Assembly (NCBI GenBank): GCA_963756425.1 | Contig: CAVWNW010000003.1 | Coordinates: 62,001-126,000, forward strand | Length of the DNA: 64,000 bases | Direction: 5' to 3' | Origin: DASQUK01 sp963756425 | GTDB lineage: Bacteria; Actinomycetota; Acidimicrobiia; Acidimicrobiales; VFJN01 | Translations under genes and position numbers: made by a program | Shown: one piece after another, positions 16,631-23,938 of the stretch | How positions within the stretch are numbered: the stretch's first letter is position 1 | How the letters are laid out: each line of letters starts with the position of its first letter | The notes under the pieces: model-generated | Database searches by the model: none | Seen by the model: the letters and a program-made list of their open reading frames with translations, nothing else | What the model was told of the DNA's origin: nothing

Positions 16631-17490
16631 GCGTCCGACGACTCCATGCGCAGGAACCGCTCCTCGTCCTGGAACCGGAACGACCACGCGAGCCACACGA
16701 ACGCACCGGCGAAGCACAACCCGATCAGCCCTAGGACGAGCTGGCCTACCGCCTTGTCGTACGGCTCGAGGTAGTCGCGGTTGAACACCAGCAGGCCGAC
16801 GGCGAACAGAACCGTGAAGACCGTGATGACGCGGACCGACGTGCGGGTGCGAGCCCGGCTGGCCTCGATCCGGAGGCGCATGTTCACCTCGGCGCGGGCC
16901 GACTGCGCGAGCCGGCCGAGCAGGTCACCGAGGCGCTTGGGGCTCTTGTCGGCGGCGAGCACCAGCGCGGCGACGACGAGGTCGCCGGCCGGGTCGTCGA
17001 TCTCCTCGGCGAACTCCCGCAGCGCCGGGGCAAGCCGGTCCCGCTCGAGCCGTGCGGCCAGGCGCAGGACCTCCCGCTTGATCGGCAGGGGCGCCACCCC
17101 GGCGGTGGCGATGATCGACTGCTCGAGGCCGCCCGAGCCGGCCATCGTGTCGCGCAGCATCTCGGCCCAGGCGGCGACGGCCTCGATGCGGTCGAGCTGC
17201 GCCTTACGGGCGGCCTGGCCCCCCAGCATGCTGGGCGCCATGAATCCGGCGACGCCACACAGGAGTGCCGCCATGGGCCAGCGGGTCAACGCACCGATGA
17301 TCACGGCGCCGGCGACCCCGAGCGCGAGGCGGAGTGTGAAGTGCTCGAACCGGTTCGACAGCGACTCGGCCGCCCGCTTGCGGCGCCTGCGAGAGGGCAC
17401 CTCGCTGCGCGCCACGGGCCGCATGGCGACGACGAAGGTGACCACGCCCACCGCACACAACGCCCCCAGCAGCCCAGCGATCATCGACAT
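16627..17490 (-). CDS. TadB-like pilus platform protein
   Basis: A 287-residue T2SSF-domain membrane protein. It has two N-terminal hydrophobic segments, a cytoplasmic domain containing 'WAEMLRDTMAGSGGLEQSI' and 'LVVAALVLAADKSPKRLGDL', and two C-terminal membrane segments. This is the usual TadB partner of TadC. It follows the secreted-protein gene by 9 bases and overlaps tadC. Confidence 0.88.
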   Translation of the reverse strand: MSMIAGLLGALCAVGVVTFVVAMRPVARSEVPSRRRRKRAAESLSNRFEHFTLRLALGVAGAVIIGALTRWPMAALLCGVAGFMAPSMLGGQAARKAQLDRIEAVAAWAEMLRDTMAGSGGLEQSIIATAGVAPLPIKREVLRLAARLERDRLAPALREFAEEIDDPAGDLVVAALVLAADKSPKRLGDLLGRLAQSARAEVNMRLRIEASRARTRTSVRVITVFTVLFAVGLLVFNRDYLEPYDKAVGQLVLGLIGLCFAGAFVWLAWSFRFQDEERFLRMESSDA

Positions 17491-17499
17491 CGTGCGCGG

Positions 17500-18339
17500 T
17501 CAGCCCTTGGTGTTTATCGCCTGGGCCTCGGCCACGGCGAGGGCCGTCGTGGAGCTCGGCTCGATCGTTCCGAGGCCACCGTCGACGCCGACGTTCGACG
17601 TGAACGAGATGTCGTAGACGACGGTCGCCGTCGCCGTGTAGTTGCCGGCGCGCAGGTAGGTATGTGTGCAGCTGGAGGATTGAGTGCTCGCCGGCAGGCT
17701 GGGGTTGTACACGGGCTGCGGCCCGGGACAGGTGAACGGCGACGTGCCGTCGCCCGGGTCGACGATGAGGGACGTCGGCTCGGCCGTCACGTTGACGGTG
17801 ACGGACCCGGCCGTCGCCGTCTCGGAGATTCCCTCCCACATCTCGGCCCAGAACCACGCCTCGACGTTGACGAGGTGGTCCTCGGCGCCCGGGCTCGTAT
17901 GCAGCACCGGGGCAGCCGGCGTGATCGTCACAGAACGCGCGAGGGTCGTGGGATCGACCTGTTGCTCCTCGGGGAGGAACACGAAGTCGAGCCACTCGCC
18001 GCCGCAGTAGAGATGGAGCCACTCCCCGGGCCGCTGCTCCTGGGGGTGGTACAAGGTGCGCTGCTCTTCCATTGTGGAGAACAGTCGCGGTCCGTATCGC
18101 AAGTAGTCGGGGGTCCCATCGGACCTCGTGCAGTTGGGACCACCATTGCCACCTCCGCTGCTCGCAGGGATGGCGGGCGTGCTCTCTTCGGCGGTACCGG
18201 TTGCGGAGTCGCCGTTGTTGCTGCCCGTGGCACGCCGATTGCTAGGCCCGTCGCCGTCATCAGCGGCAGCCGGCAAAACCGTCAACGACCACAGAGCCGT
18301 CACGACGGCCAGGCCGGCAATGCCAACTGTTGAACGCAT
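17500..18339 (-). CDS. Secreted protein of the Tad locus, unknown function
   Basis: About 279 residues with a clear signal peptide from ATG 18339 ('MRSTVGIAGLAVVTALWSLT', cleavage near AAA-DD). The mature protein has a Ser/Gly/Asn-rich linker and then a beta-rich region with paired cysteines and 'WDPGDG'-like text (VDPGDGTSPFTCPG ... CTHTYLRAGNYTATATV), reminiscent of PKD-type folds. Similar secreted proteins sit beside actinobacterial Tad genes, but I know no assigned function; a surface or pilus-associated adhesin-like role is only a guess. Its ATG overlaps the TGA of the decayed lipoprotein gene. Confidence 0.7.
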   Translation of the reverse strand: MRSTVGIAGLAVVTALWSLTVLPAAADDGDGPSNRRATGSNNGDSATGTAEESTPAIPASSGGGNGGPNCTRSDGTPDYLRYGPRLFSTMEEQRTLYHPQEQRPGEWLHLYCGGEWLDFVFLPEEQQVDPTTLARSVTITPAAPVLHTSPGAEDHLVNVEAWFWAEMWEGISETATAGSVTVNVTAEPTSLIVDPGDGTSPFTCPGPQPVYNPSLPASTQSSSCTHTYLRAGNYTATATVVYDISFTSNVGVDGGLGTIEPSSTTALAVAEAQAINTKG

Positions 18340-18889
18340 CAGCCGCACACCTGGTCGTCGTCGGTCAGGCTGGTCACCTTCCACAAACCACCCTCCACGA
18401 TCAATTCGGCCACGAACCCGTCGCGCTCGTCGTCGTGCCCTTCGGCAACCCTTCCGGAGCCGGGTACGACCACCTCAAGTCTGGTCGAACCCGCAGTCCT
18501 CGATGACAGCGCTGTCCTCGCTCAAATCGGTGACGACTGCATCGAACTCGAAGGTTCCCCGGAGCACGACGCCCTCCGCGTGGTATTGGCGCAGGAGGTT
18601 GCGGGTCACACCCAATGCGTCTCCAGCCATGTGATCCGAAAGGAACTCGGCCTCAGGGGACGGTGGGTCACCGGCCTTGATGAAGTCAGTTCCAACTCGC
18701 CCGATATGCGGCGAGCTACGTCCGCCTCGGGCACGCCTGCGGGTCTTCGGTCGTTGTGGTTTCGTCGCCGGCAATGGGCGGCCTCGGCGCTCCGTCATCG
18801 CCGCCGTCGTCGTCGCCGCCGCACCCCGCGACCGTGAAAGCCAGGGCCGTCAGCGCGACGAGGGTCAGCGGTGCGCCAGGCTTTCCCAC
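18339..18889 (-). pseudogene. Lipoprotein gene broken by several frameshifts
   Basis: Minus-strand reading shows the pieces of a small lipoprotein in successive frames. From GTG 18889 there is a signal peptide and lipobox (LAFTVAGCGGDDD), then Thr-rich 'GDETTTTEDPQ'. Later pieces are 'AAYRASWN', 'DFIKAGDPPSPEAEFLSDHM', 'VIEDCGFDQT' and 'LEVVVPGSGRVAEGHDDERD', ending at TGA 18341-18339. At least three and probably four indels separate them (near 18755, 18730, 18690 and 18480). The order and content match a common actinobacterial lipoprotein type with a SnoaL-like domain. It may be a decayed gene or a poorly assembled patch. Confidence 0.6.
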
Positions 18890-19032
18890 TCCTCGATTCC
18901 TCCCACACGCATCGGGACCCCAGCGCCCGCCCCCAGCTGCCGATAGCTCGCGTGCGGCCGGGATATTAGACCCACCCCGACCCCCTCCCGCGCACGTACG
19001 ACCCCGCGCTGCGGACGCCTAGGTTGACCCCG

Positions 19033-19842
19033 ATGGAGACCGTCGATGAGTACCGGGTCGTGGCCCGGAACACCGCGACCGCGTCCGCGAACAAGATCCA
19101 CGACGACGCCGTCGCCCGCCGCTACGGATTCGCCGGTGGCCTGGTGCCGGGCGTCGACGTGTATGCCTACATGACCCACGTGCCCGCCGCCGCGTGGGGC
19201 ATCGACTGGCTGGAGCGGGGGTCGATGCGGGCACGGTTCCGGGCCCCGGTGTACGAGGGTGAGGACGTCGTCGTCACCGGCGAGATCGGGCCGCTCCCGA
19301 GCGGGCGCCGCATCGCGCTCGAGCTGCGCGGTCCGGACGGCGCCGTCCGGGCAGGCGGCGAGGCGGAGCTGCCCGAGGACCCACCGTCGCGGCCCGGGGC
19401 CGACTGGGCGGCGGTCGACGAGGCCGACGACCCGCCCGAGGCATCATCCGCCAGCCTGGCCGCCGGCACCGCGCTCGCCCTCGCCCCGCACGGCTTCCAC
19501 GCCGACAACGCCGGCGAGTATCTCGCCGAGATCGGCGAAGGCCTGCCGCTCTACGCCGACCATCGTGTCGCCCATCCCGGCTGGCTGCTGCGCGACGCCA
19601 ACCGGGTGCTGTCGGCCAACGTGCGGCTTGGTCCGTGGATCCATATCGAGTCCGTAGTGCAACACCACGGACTCGTCCACGACGGCGACACCGTTCACGC
19701 GCTCGCCACGGTCAGCCGAGAGTGGGAGCGGAAGGGGCACCGGTTCGTGGAGCTGGACGTCGGTCTGCTCGTCGGCGGCGACCGGCTGGTCGCCCAGGTC
19801 ATCCACACGGCGATCTACCGACCGCGCCCCCAAGGTGGCTGA
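19033..19842 (+). CDS. MaoC-like double hot-dog protein
   Basis: A hot-dog-fold protein of the MaoC dehydratase/enoyl-CoA hydratase-2 type. The N-terminal domain shows 'IHDDAVARRYGFAGGLVPGV' and 'ARFRAPVYEGEDVVVTGEI'; a second, less conserved hot-dog domain follows ('GWLLRDANRVLSANVRLGPW', 'GDTVHALATVSREWERKGH'). The catalytic Asp/His pair of hydratases is not clear-cut, so the substrate is unknown. ATG 19033 is preferred; the frame opens with a TTG at 19024. It is a lone plus-strand gene inside the minus-strand Tad cluster and is followed after 3 bases by hairpin copy B. Confidence 0.75.
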   Translation: METVDEYRVVARNTATASANKIHDDAVARRYGFAGGLVPGVDVYAYMTHVPAAAWGIDWLERGSMRARFRAPVYEGEDVVVTGEIGPLPSGRRIALELRGPDGAVRAGGEAELPEDPPSRPGADWAAVDEADDPPEASSASLAAGTALALAPHGFHADNAGEYLAEIGEGLPLYADHRVAHPGWLLRDANRVLSANVRLGPWIHIESVVQHHGLVHDGDTVHALATVSREWERKGHRFVELDVGLLVGGDRLVAQVIHTAIYRPRPQGG

Positions 19843-19845
19843 CCG

Positions 19846-19892
19846 TTCTTGGCGCCGGATTGGTCGCTGAGCAACCAAAACTGCGCCAGGAA
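19846..19892. terminator. Two-tier hairpin, copy B
   Basis: Outer arms TTCTTGGCGC (19846-19855) and GCGCCAGGAA (19883-19892) pair with one G-T wobble; inside, TTGGT (19860-19864) pairs with ACCAA (19874-19878). It sits between convergent genes (MaoC-like and cpaF) and most likely acts as a bidirectional terminator without a T-tract. The preceding bases (GGCTGACCGTTC) are identical to those before copy C. Confidence 0.6.
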
Positions 19893-19920
19893 TGCAGGGT
19901 GACGCCCGCCGAGTCAGGCG

Positions 19921-21255
19921 TCAGTTCCACCAGCCGTCCGGGCGCAGCAGCACCGACGCGTCGAACCCCACCTCGGCGAGCTCGCCCTGCGTGCTGTCCC
20001 GCAGCGGGGACCCGGGGATTGCCCGCTTGTCGTACCCCGGCACGAAGATCTCGTTGGACACCACCAGCGGGCCCTCGGCACCGACGACCTCCCGCACCGA
20101 CGAGACGTAGCGGCGCACGCCGCCCTCGCCCTCGCTGCCGGGCGACATGGCGATGTAGACGACGAAGTTGATGGCGTTCGCCACCATGAGGTTGGTCGCC
20201 TCGAGGTTGAGCCGCTCGGGCGACTGCACGGCGTACATCGCCAGCTTGCTGAACGCCGACAGCGACGAGTTGGCGTGCACGCTGCACATCGACCCGTCGT
20301 TGCCCTGGCTCATGGCGTTGAGCATGGGGATGACCTCGTGGCCCCGGACCTCGCCGACGATCACCCGATCAGGGTTCATGCGCAGGCCCCAGCGCACGAG
20401 GGTGGCGAGGTCGATCTCGCCCTCGCCCTCGACGTTCTCCTCCCGTGCCTCCAGCGCCACCACATCGGGGTGCAGGTCGGGGTAGCGGTCGACCCCGAGC
20501 TCGAGGTTGTCCTCGATGGTGACGATCCGCTCGTCGGGGCCGACCTCGTTGAGCAGCGCGCGCAGCAGCGTGGTCTTCCCGGCGTCGACGCCGCCGCAGA
20601 TGATGAAGTTCTTGCGGGCCCGCACCGCCGCCGCCAGGAACTCCCGCAGGGCCACGTCGATCGACCCGAGCCCCACCAGGTCGTCGAGGAACACCTTGGG
20701 GAAGCGGTGGCGCCGGATGGCCACGCAAGGCTTGGACGTGACTGCCATGACGGCGAACAGCCGGCTGCCGTCGGGGAGCTGCAGGTTGAGCGACGGCGAC
20801 CCGATGTCGAAGCGCCGCTCGGTCAGGCCAACCCGGGCGGCGGTCATGCGCAGGGTGTCGATCAGCTCGTCGTCGCTGTCGGCGATGGGGGGCGCCCGAT
20901 GCTTGGTGCCGTCGGCGCGGGTCACCCACACGTCGGCGCAGCCGTTGGCGTCGATGTTCTCGATGGACTCGTCGTCGAGCAGCCGCTGCAGCGCGCCGAG
21001 GCCGAACAGCGCGTCGTGGATCGCCTGGGCCAGCGCCGTCTCGTCCTCGAACGTCGGCGGCTCCCGGCCCTGCTCCAGCTGCTGCTTGGCGTAGCGCTCG
21101 AGGCGCCGGTTGATGAGTTGCCGCCCGAACTGCCGCTGGTCCGCCGGCGACATCCGGGCCCGATCAGCGAGCTCGTCGGCGCGCAGGCGCTCGGTCAGCT
21201 CGTCGGCCACCTCTCGACGGAACTCCCGCACCAGCGCCTTGTGCTCGGGGTTCAC
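19921..21255 (-). CDS. cpaF: Tad pilus assembly ATPase CpaF/TadA
   Basis: The secretion ATPase that powers Flp pilus assembly (GspE/CpaF family, 444 residues). Visible are the N-terminal helical domain, the CpaF N2 region ('DDESIENIDANGCADVWVTR'), Walker A GGVDAGKTTLLRA, the Asp box 'RIVTIEDNLEL', Walker B 'MNPDRVIVGEVRGHE' and the His box 'GSMCSVHANSS'. GTG 21255 overlaps the stop of the upstream gene and has GAGGAG just upstream; the longer frame to 21342 runs into that gene. Confidence 0.94.
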   Translation of the reverse strand: MNPEHKALVREFRREVADELTERLRADELADRARMSPADQRQFGRQLINRRLERYAKQQLEQGREPPTFEDETALAQAIHDALFGLGALQRLLDDESIENIDANGCADVWVTRADGTKHRAPPIADSDDELIDTLRMTAARVGLTERRFDIGSPSLNLQLPDGSRLFAVMAVTSKPCVAIRRHRFPKVFLDDLVGLGSIDVALREFLAAAVRARKNFIICGGVDAGKTTLLRALLNEVGPDERIVTIEDNLELGVDRYPDLHPDVVALEAREENVEGEGEIDLATLVRWGLRMNPDRVIVGEVRGHEVIPMLNAMSQGNDGSMCSVHANSSLSAFSKLAMYAVQSPERLNLEATNLMVANAINFVVYIAMSPGSEGEGGVRRYVSSVREVVGAEGPLVVSNEIFVPGYDKRAIPGSPLRDSTQGELAEVGFDASVLLRPDGWWN

Positions 21256-22172
21256 CCGCGCTCCTCGTCGCGCGCCCGGCGAAAGTGCTTGGGCCGTGCG
21301 GCCTTCGCGCCCGCGGGTACGGGGTCCGGACGCTGGCGCCACGGCCGCGGCGGTTCGTCCACCGGGCCGTTCACGGGCGGGCGCGCTGCGGGCGCCGCCG
21401 GCGGAGGACCCGGCGGGCCGAACTGCAGCGGCGGCAGCCAGCCGGCGAGCCCGTCGGCGACCGCCCTGGCATCGCGCAGCAGCCGCGAGCGGCGCAGGAC
21501 CCGGGCCCCGTCGGACCGGCCGACGGTCAGTGCGGCCGCGGCACGGTCGTCGACCGGCAGCACCCCTAGCGGGTTGGCGCCGACGGCGTCCGCCACCTCG
21601 GCTACCGAGTAGGGGCGGTCGCCGATCAGCAGCAGCGACAGCGCCTTGGGCCGCAGGCCGGACAGCCGCGCGGCCAGGTGATGGACCTCGGCGACCACCG
21701 GCCGCGCCACCACCACCAGGAGGTCGGCCTCGGTGACGACGTCGTGCACAGCCGACCCCGGGTCGAGGCGGCCACAGTCGACCAACACGTCGGCGCCGAG
21801 CGACGACAAGACCCCGGGCAGCCCACCCCGCAGCGCCGCGAGCGCGGCACCGGCCTGATCGGCCGCCACGGGTCCCACCAGCACCCTGCGGACGGCGCCT
21901 TCGTCGTCACCGTTGGTCCCCCGACCGGCGAAGGGGAGCGGCTGTGTGTGACCCGCCAACGTGGGGCGGTCGAGCTGACGGCGACCGGCGGCCGCGAGGG
22001 TGACCAGCCCCGGCTCAGTGGCCAGGTCGAACCGCACCCCGAGATCGCCTCCGGCGGGGTCGAGCTCGGCGACGAGGAGATCACGATCCCGCGGCCAGGT
22101 GGAGGCGAGGGCGGTGATGGTCGTGGTGACCCCCGGCGACGCCTTGGCCGAGGCGAACGCGACATACGCCAT
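21252..22172 (-). CDS. CpaE-like ParA/MinD ATPase with altered P-loop
   Basis: A MinD/ParA-fold protein at the usual position of CpaE/TadZ, which localises the Tad machine. The N-terminus reads MAYVAFASAKASPGVTTTI. The deviant Walker A (KGGxGKT) has kept its first lysine, but the core lysine is replaced (SPGVTT), a variant also common in other actinobacterial Tad loci. 'LLVAELDPAGGDLGVRF' (Walker A' region) and 'VLVDCGRLD' follow. The last 50 residues are Pro/Arg-rich. It starts 3 bases after the CpaB-like stop and overlaps cpaF. Confidence 0.8.
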   Translation of the reverse strand: MAYVAFASAKASPGVTTTITALASTWPRDRDLLVAELDPAGGDLGVRFDLATEPGLVTLAAAGRRQLDRPTLAGHTQPLPFAGRGTNGDDEGAVRRVLVGPVAADQAGAALAALRGGLPGVLSSLGADVLVDCGRLDPGSAVHDVVTEADLLVVVARPVVAEVHHLAARLSGLRPKALSLLLIGDRPYSVAEVADAVGANPLGVLPVDDRAAAALTVGRSDGARVLRRSRLLRDARAVADGLAGWLPPLQFGPPGPPPAAPAARPPVNGPVDEPPRPWRQRPDPVPAGAKAARPKHFRRARDEERG

Positions 22173-22175
22173 GCG

Positions 22176-22844
22176 TCAGGAAGACGCCGCCTGCGCCACG
22201 GTGATCGAGTCGGACTGGATGGCGGCGGCGATCTCGGGCAGCAGGCCATCCGCCACCCGCACCGACACCGGCACGGTCGACCCGCTGTCGTCGCGCTGGA
22301 TCGCGACCACCGTCCCGTCGCCGATGGTCTCCGCCGGGGGCGCGCCGCCGGTCGGTGCGTTGGTCGACGACCGGAGCAGGACCACGCGGTCGCCACCCTC
22401 CAGGTCGGCGGGCAGCTCCTCGGGCGACACGGGCACGGCGATGACGGCCTGACCTGCCTCCAGTCCACTGGCGGAACCGACCGCCTCCGGGACCAGCAGC
22501 GTGCCAGCCAGCAGGTCCGCGGCGGCCGGGCGCCCGACGACCTCGTCGCGGGCAGACGACGCGATGGGGTCGATGCCGGGGTCGGCGGCAACGCGCACAA
22601 CCTGGAGGTCGTCGGCCTCGATGGTCTGGCCGGCCGTCACGTTGCGGCGCAGTGCCAGGACCGGCTCACGGCCGCCGGCGTTCATCCACAACACCACGAA
22701 TCCGAGCGCCGATGCCACGGTCACCAGGACCGCCAGCAGCGCCAGGGACCAGCGCCGCTGTCGGCCGCCGCCCGGAACGAGCGCCGGCGCCGGCCGGCCG
22801 GGGCCGCTCGGGGTCGGGCGCGAGGGCAGCGTCGTCGAGGCCAT
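22176..22844 (-). CDS. SAF-domain protein (CpaB/RcpC-like)
   Basis: A 222-residue membrane-anchored protein: Pro-rich cytoplasmic N-terminus, one hydrophobic helix ('WSLALLAVLVTVASALGFVV'), then an extracytoplasmic SAF domain ('VLALRRNVTAGQTIEADDL', 'GRPAAADLLAGTLLVPEAV'). This corresponds to CpaB/RcpC of Tad systems, proposed to interact with peptidoglycan or the pilus channel. It lies 11 bases after the LysM gene. Confidence 0.85.
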   Translation of the reverse strand: MASTTLPSRPTPSGPGRPAPALVPGGGRQRRWSLALLAVLVTVASALGFVVLWMNAGGREPVLALRRNVTAGQTIEADDLQVVRVAADPGIDPIASSARDEVVGRPAAADLLAGTLLVPEAVGSASGLEAGQAVIAVPVSPEELPADLEGGDRVVLLRSSTNAPTGGAPPAETIGDGTVVAIQRDDSGSTVPVSVRVADGLLPEIAAAIQSDSITVAQAASS

Positions 22845-22855
22845 CGTTCAGGCTC

Positions 22856-23905
22856 CTACCCCTCGCCGGCTGCGATCTGCTCGCCGGACGGCTGGGGCAC
22901 GGGCGGCGGGAGTGGTGCCGGGCCCGGCGCGCCGTCGTCGGGGAGCAGCACCATGCCGCCGCCGTCGTCCGCCTCGGTGCCTTCTGCCCGGGCGGCATCG
23001 GCGACGATCGCGGGATCCCGCCCGTCGTCGAGCAGGACCATGCCGTCCCCTTCATCGGTGGGCCCGGCGATGTCGGGAGGGGAGACCGGGGGCGCCGGAG
23101 ATGCGGGCGGCGCCGGAGATGCGGGTGGCGCCGGAGATGCGGGCGGCGCCGGAGGTGCTGGCGGGGCCAGGCCGCCGGCATCGTCGGGAAGCTCGAGCTG
23201 CCAGCCGGCATGGATGAGGTCGGGGTCGGTCAGGCAGCGGCCGTCGGGCTGCACCTTGCCCTGGTTCAGCGTGAAGATCTCCCGCCAGCGGAAGGGATCG
23301 CCGAGATGCCGCTCGGCGACGTCCCACAGGGTGTCGCGCCGCTGCACCTCGTACGTCGGAGGCGGCGCCAGGCGGGCGCCGACCACGGCACCGGCCCGAC
23401 CCAGGGGCTCGGCAGGCTCGGCGGGCGGCTCGTCGGCCACCAACGTCACCAGCGTCTGCGATGTGGGAGGGGCAAGTGCCCGCAGCCCGAAAGGACCCGA
23501 GCTGGACACGCCCTTGCTGGCGAGGAGGGATCCGAGGAGCGCGACCGTGGCGATCAACCGCGCTGCGCCCTGCTGCAGTCCGCCTGCAAACGGCACGGCG
23601 CCGGCCTTGCGTCCCCGCACGTAGGCGACGCCCTCGACGAGCAGTGACGCCACGAGCTCGATCCATACCAGCCAGCAGACGACCGCCAGGGCCTTCACCA
23701 GGAACTCGTCGGGGATGTACGTGTCGCGGAGCGCGTTGCCGATCTGCGACACCGTCGGGACGTCGGTGGGCAGCGGCCAGCCCACCCATGACGCCAGGGC
23801 CATCGGTACTCCCACGACGAGGATCGCAACGCCGGCGAGCGCTGCGAGTCCACGGCCGGCATCCGACCACCGGTGCGGCCTGTCGAGCTGCAAGTGGGCA
23901 CTCAC
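22856..23905 (-). CDS. Membrane protein with LysM domain and Pro/Ala-rich repeats
   Basis: A protein with two or three N-terminal membrane segments ('GLAALAGVAILVVGVPMALA', 'ALAVVCWLVWIELVASLLVE', 'LIATVALLGSLLAS') and an extracytoplasmic LysM domain ('YEVQRRDTLWDVAERHLGDP', with the 'LNQGKVQPDG' and 'LIHAGWQLELP' parts) that should bind peptidoglycan. A PPASPA-type repeat follows, then an acidic tail with 'GMVLL' twice. Similar LysM proteins stand at this place in actinobacterial Tad loci, sometimes fused to SARP-type regulators; that domain is absent here. GTG 23905 is preferred to a TTG at 23929. Confidence 0.75.
   Translation of the reverse strand: MSAHLQLDRPHRWSDAGRGLAALAGVAILVVGVPMALASWVGWPLPTDVPTVSQIGNALRDTYIPDEFLVKALAVVCWLVWIELVASLLVEGVAYVRGRKAGAVPFAGGLQQGAARLIATVALLGSLLASKGVSSSGPFGLRALAPPTSQTLVTLVADEPPAEPAEPLGRAGAVVGARLAPPPTYEVQRRDTLWDVAERHLGDPFRWREIFTLNQGKVQPDGRCLTDPDLIHAGWQLELPDDAGGLAPPAPPAPPASPAPPASPAPPASPAPPVSPPDIAGPTDEGDGMVLLDDGRDPAIVADAARAEGTEADDGGGMVLLPDDGAPGPAPLPPPVPQPSGEQIAAGEG
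23091..23162. repeat. 18-bp tandem repeat, four copies
   Basis: The unit GGCGCCGGAGATGCGGGC recurs four times with few changes (positions 18 of the unit C or T, last copy GGTGCTGGC). It encodes the Pro/Ala/Ser repeat of the LysM protein linker. Copy number is likely to vary between strains by slippage. Confidence 0.85.
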
Positions 23906-23938
23906 GTACGCGTCACCGTCCCCCAGCAACCATCTCGA

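Noticed and set aside
20275..21612. 445-codon plus-strand frame opposite cpaF and the CpaE-like gene
   Set aside because: Antisense shadow; the minus strand encodes complete CpaF motifs.
23091..23162. CRISPR-like tandem repeat
   Set aside because: Units are 18 bp, contiguous without spacers, and encode a Pro/Ala-rich linker.
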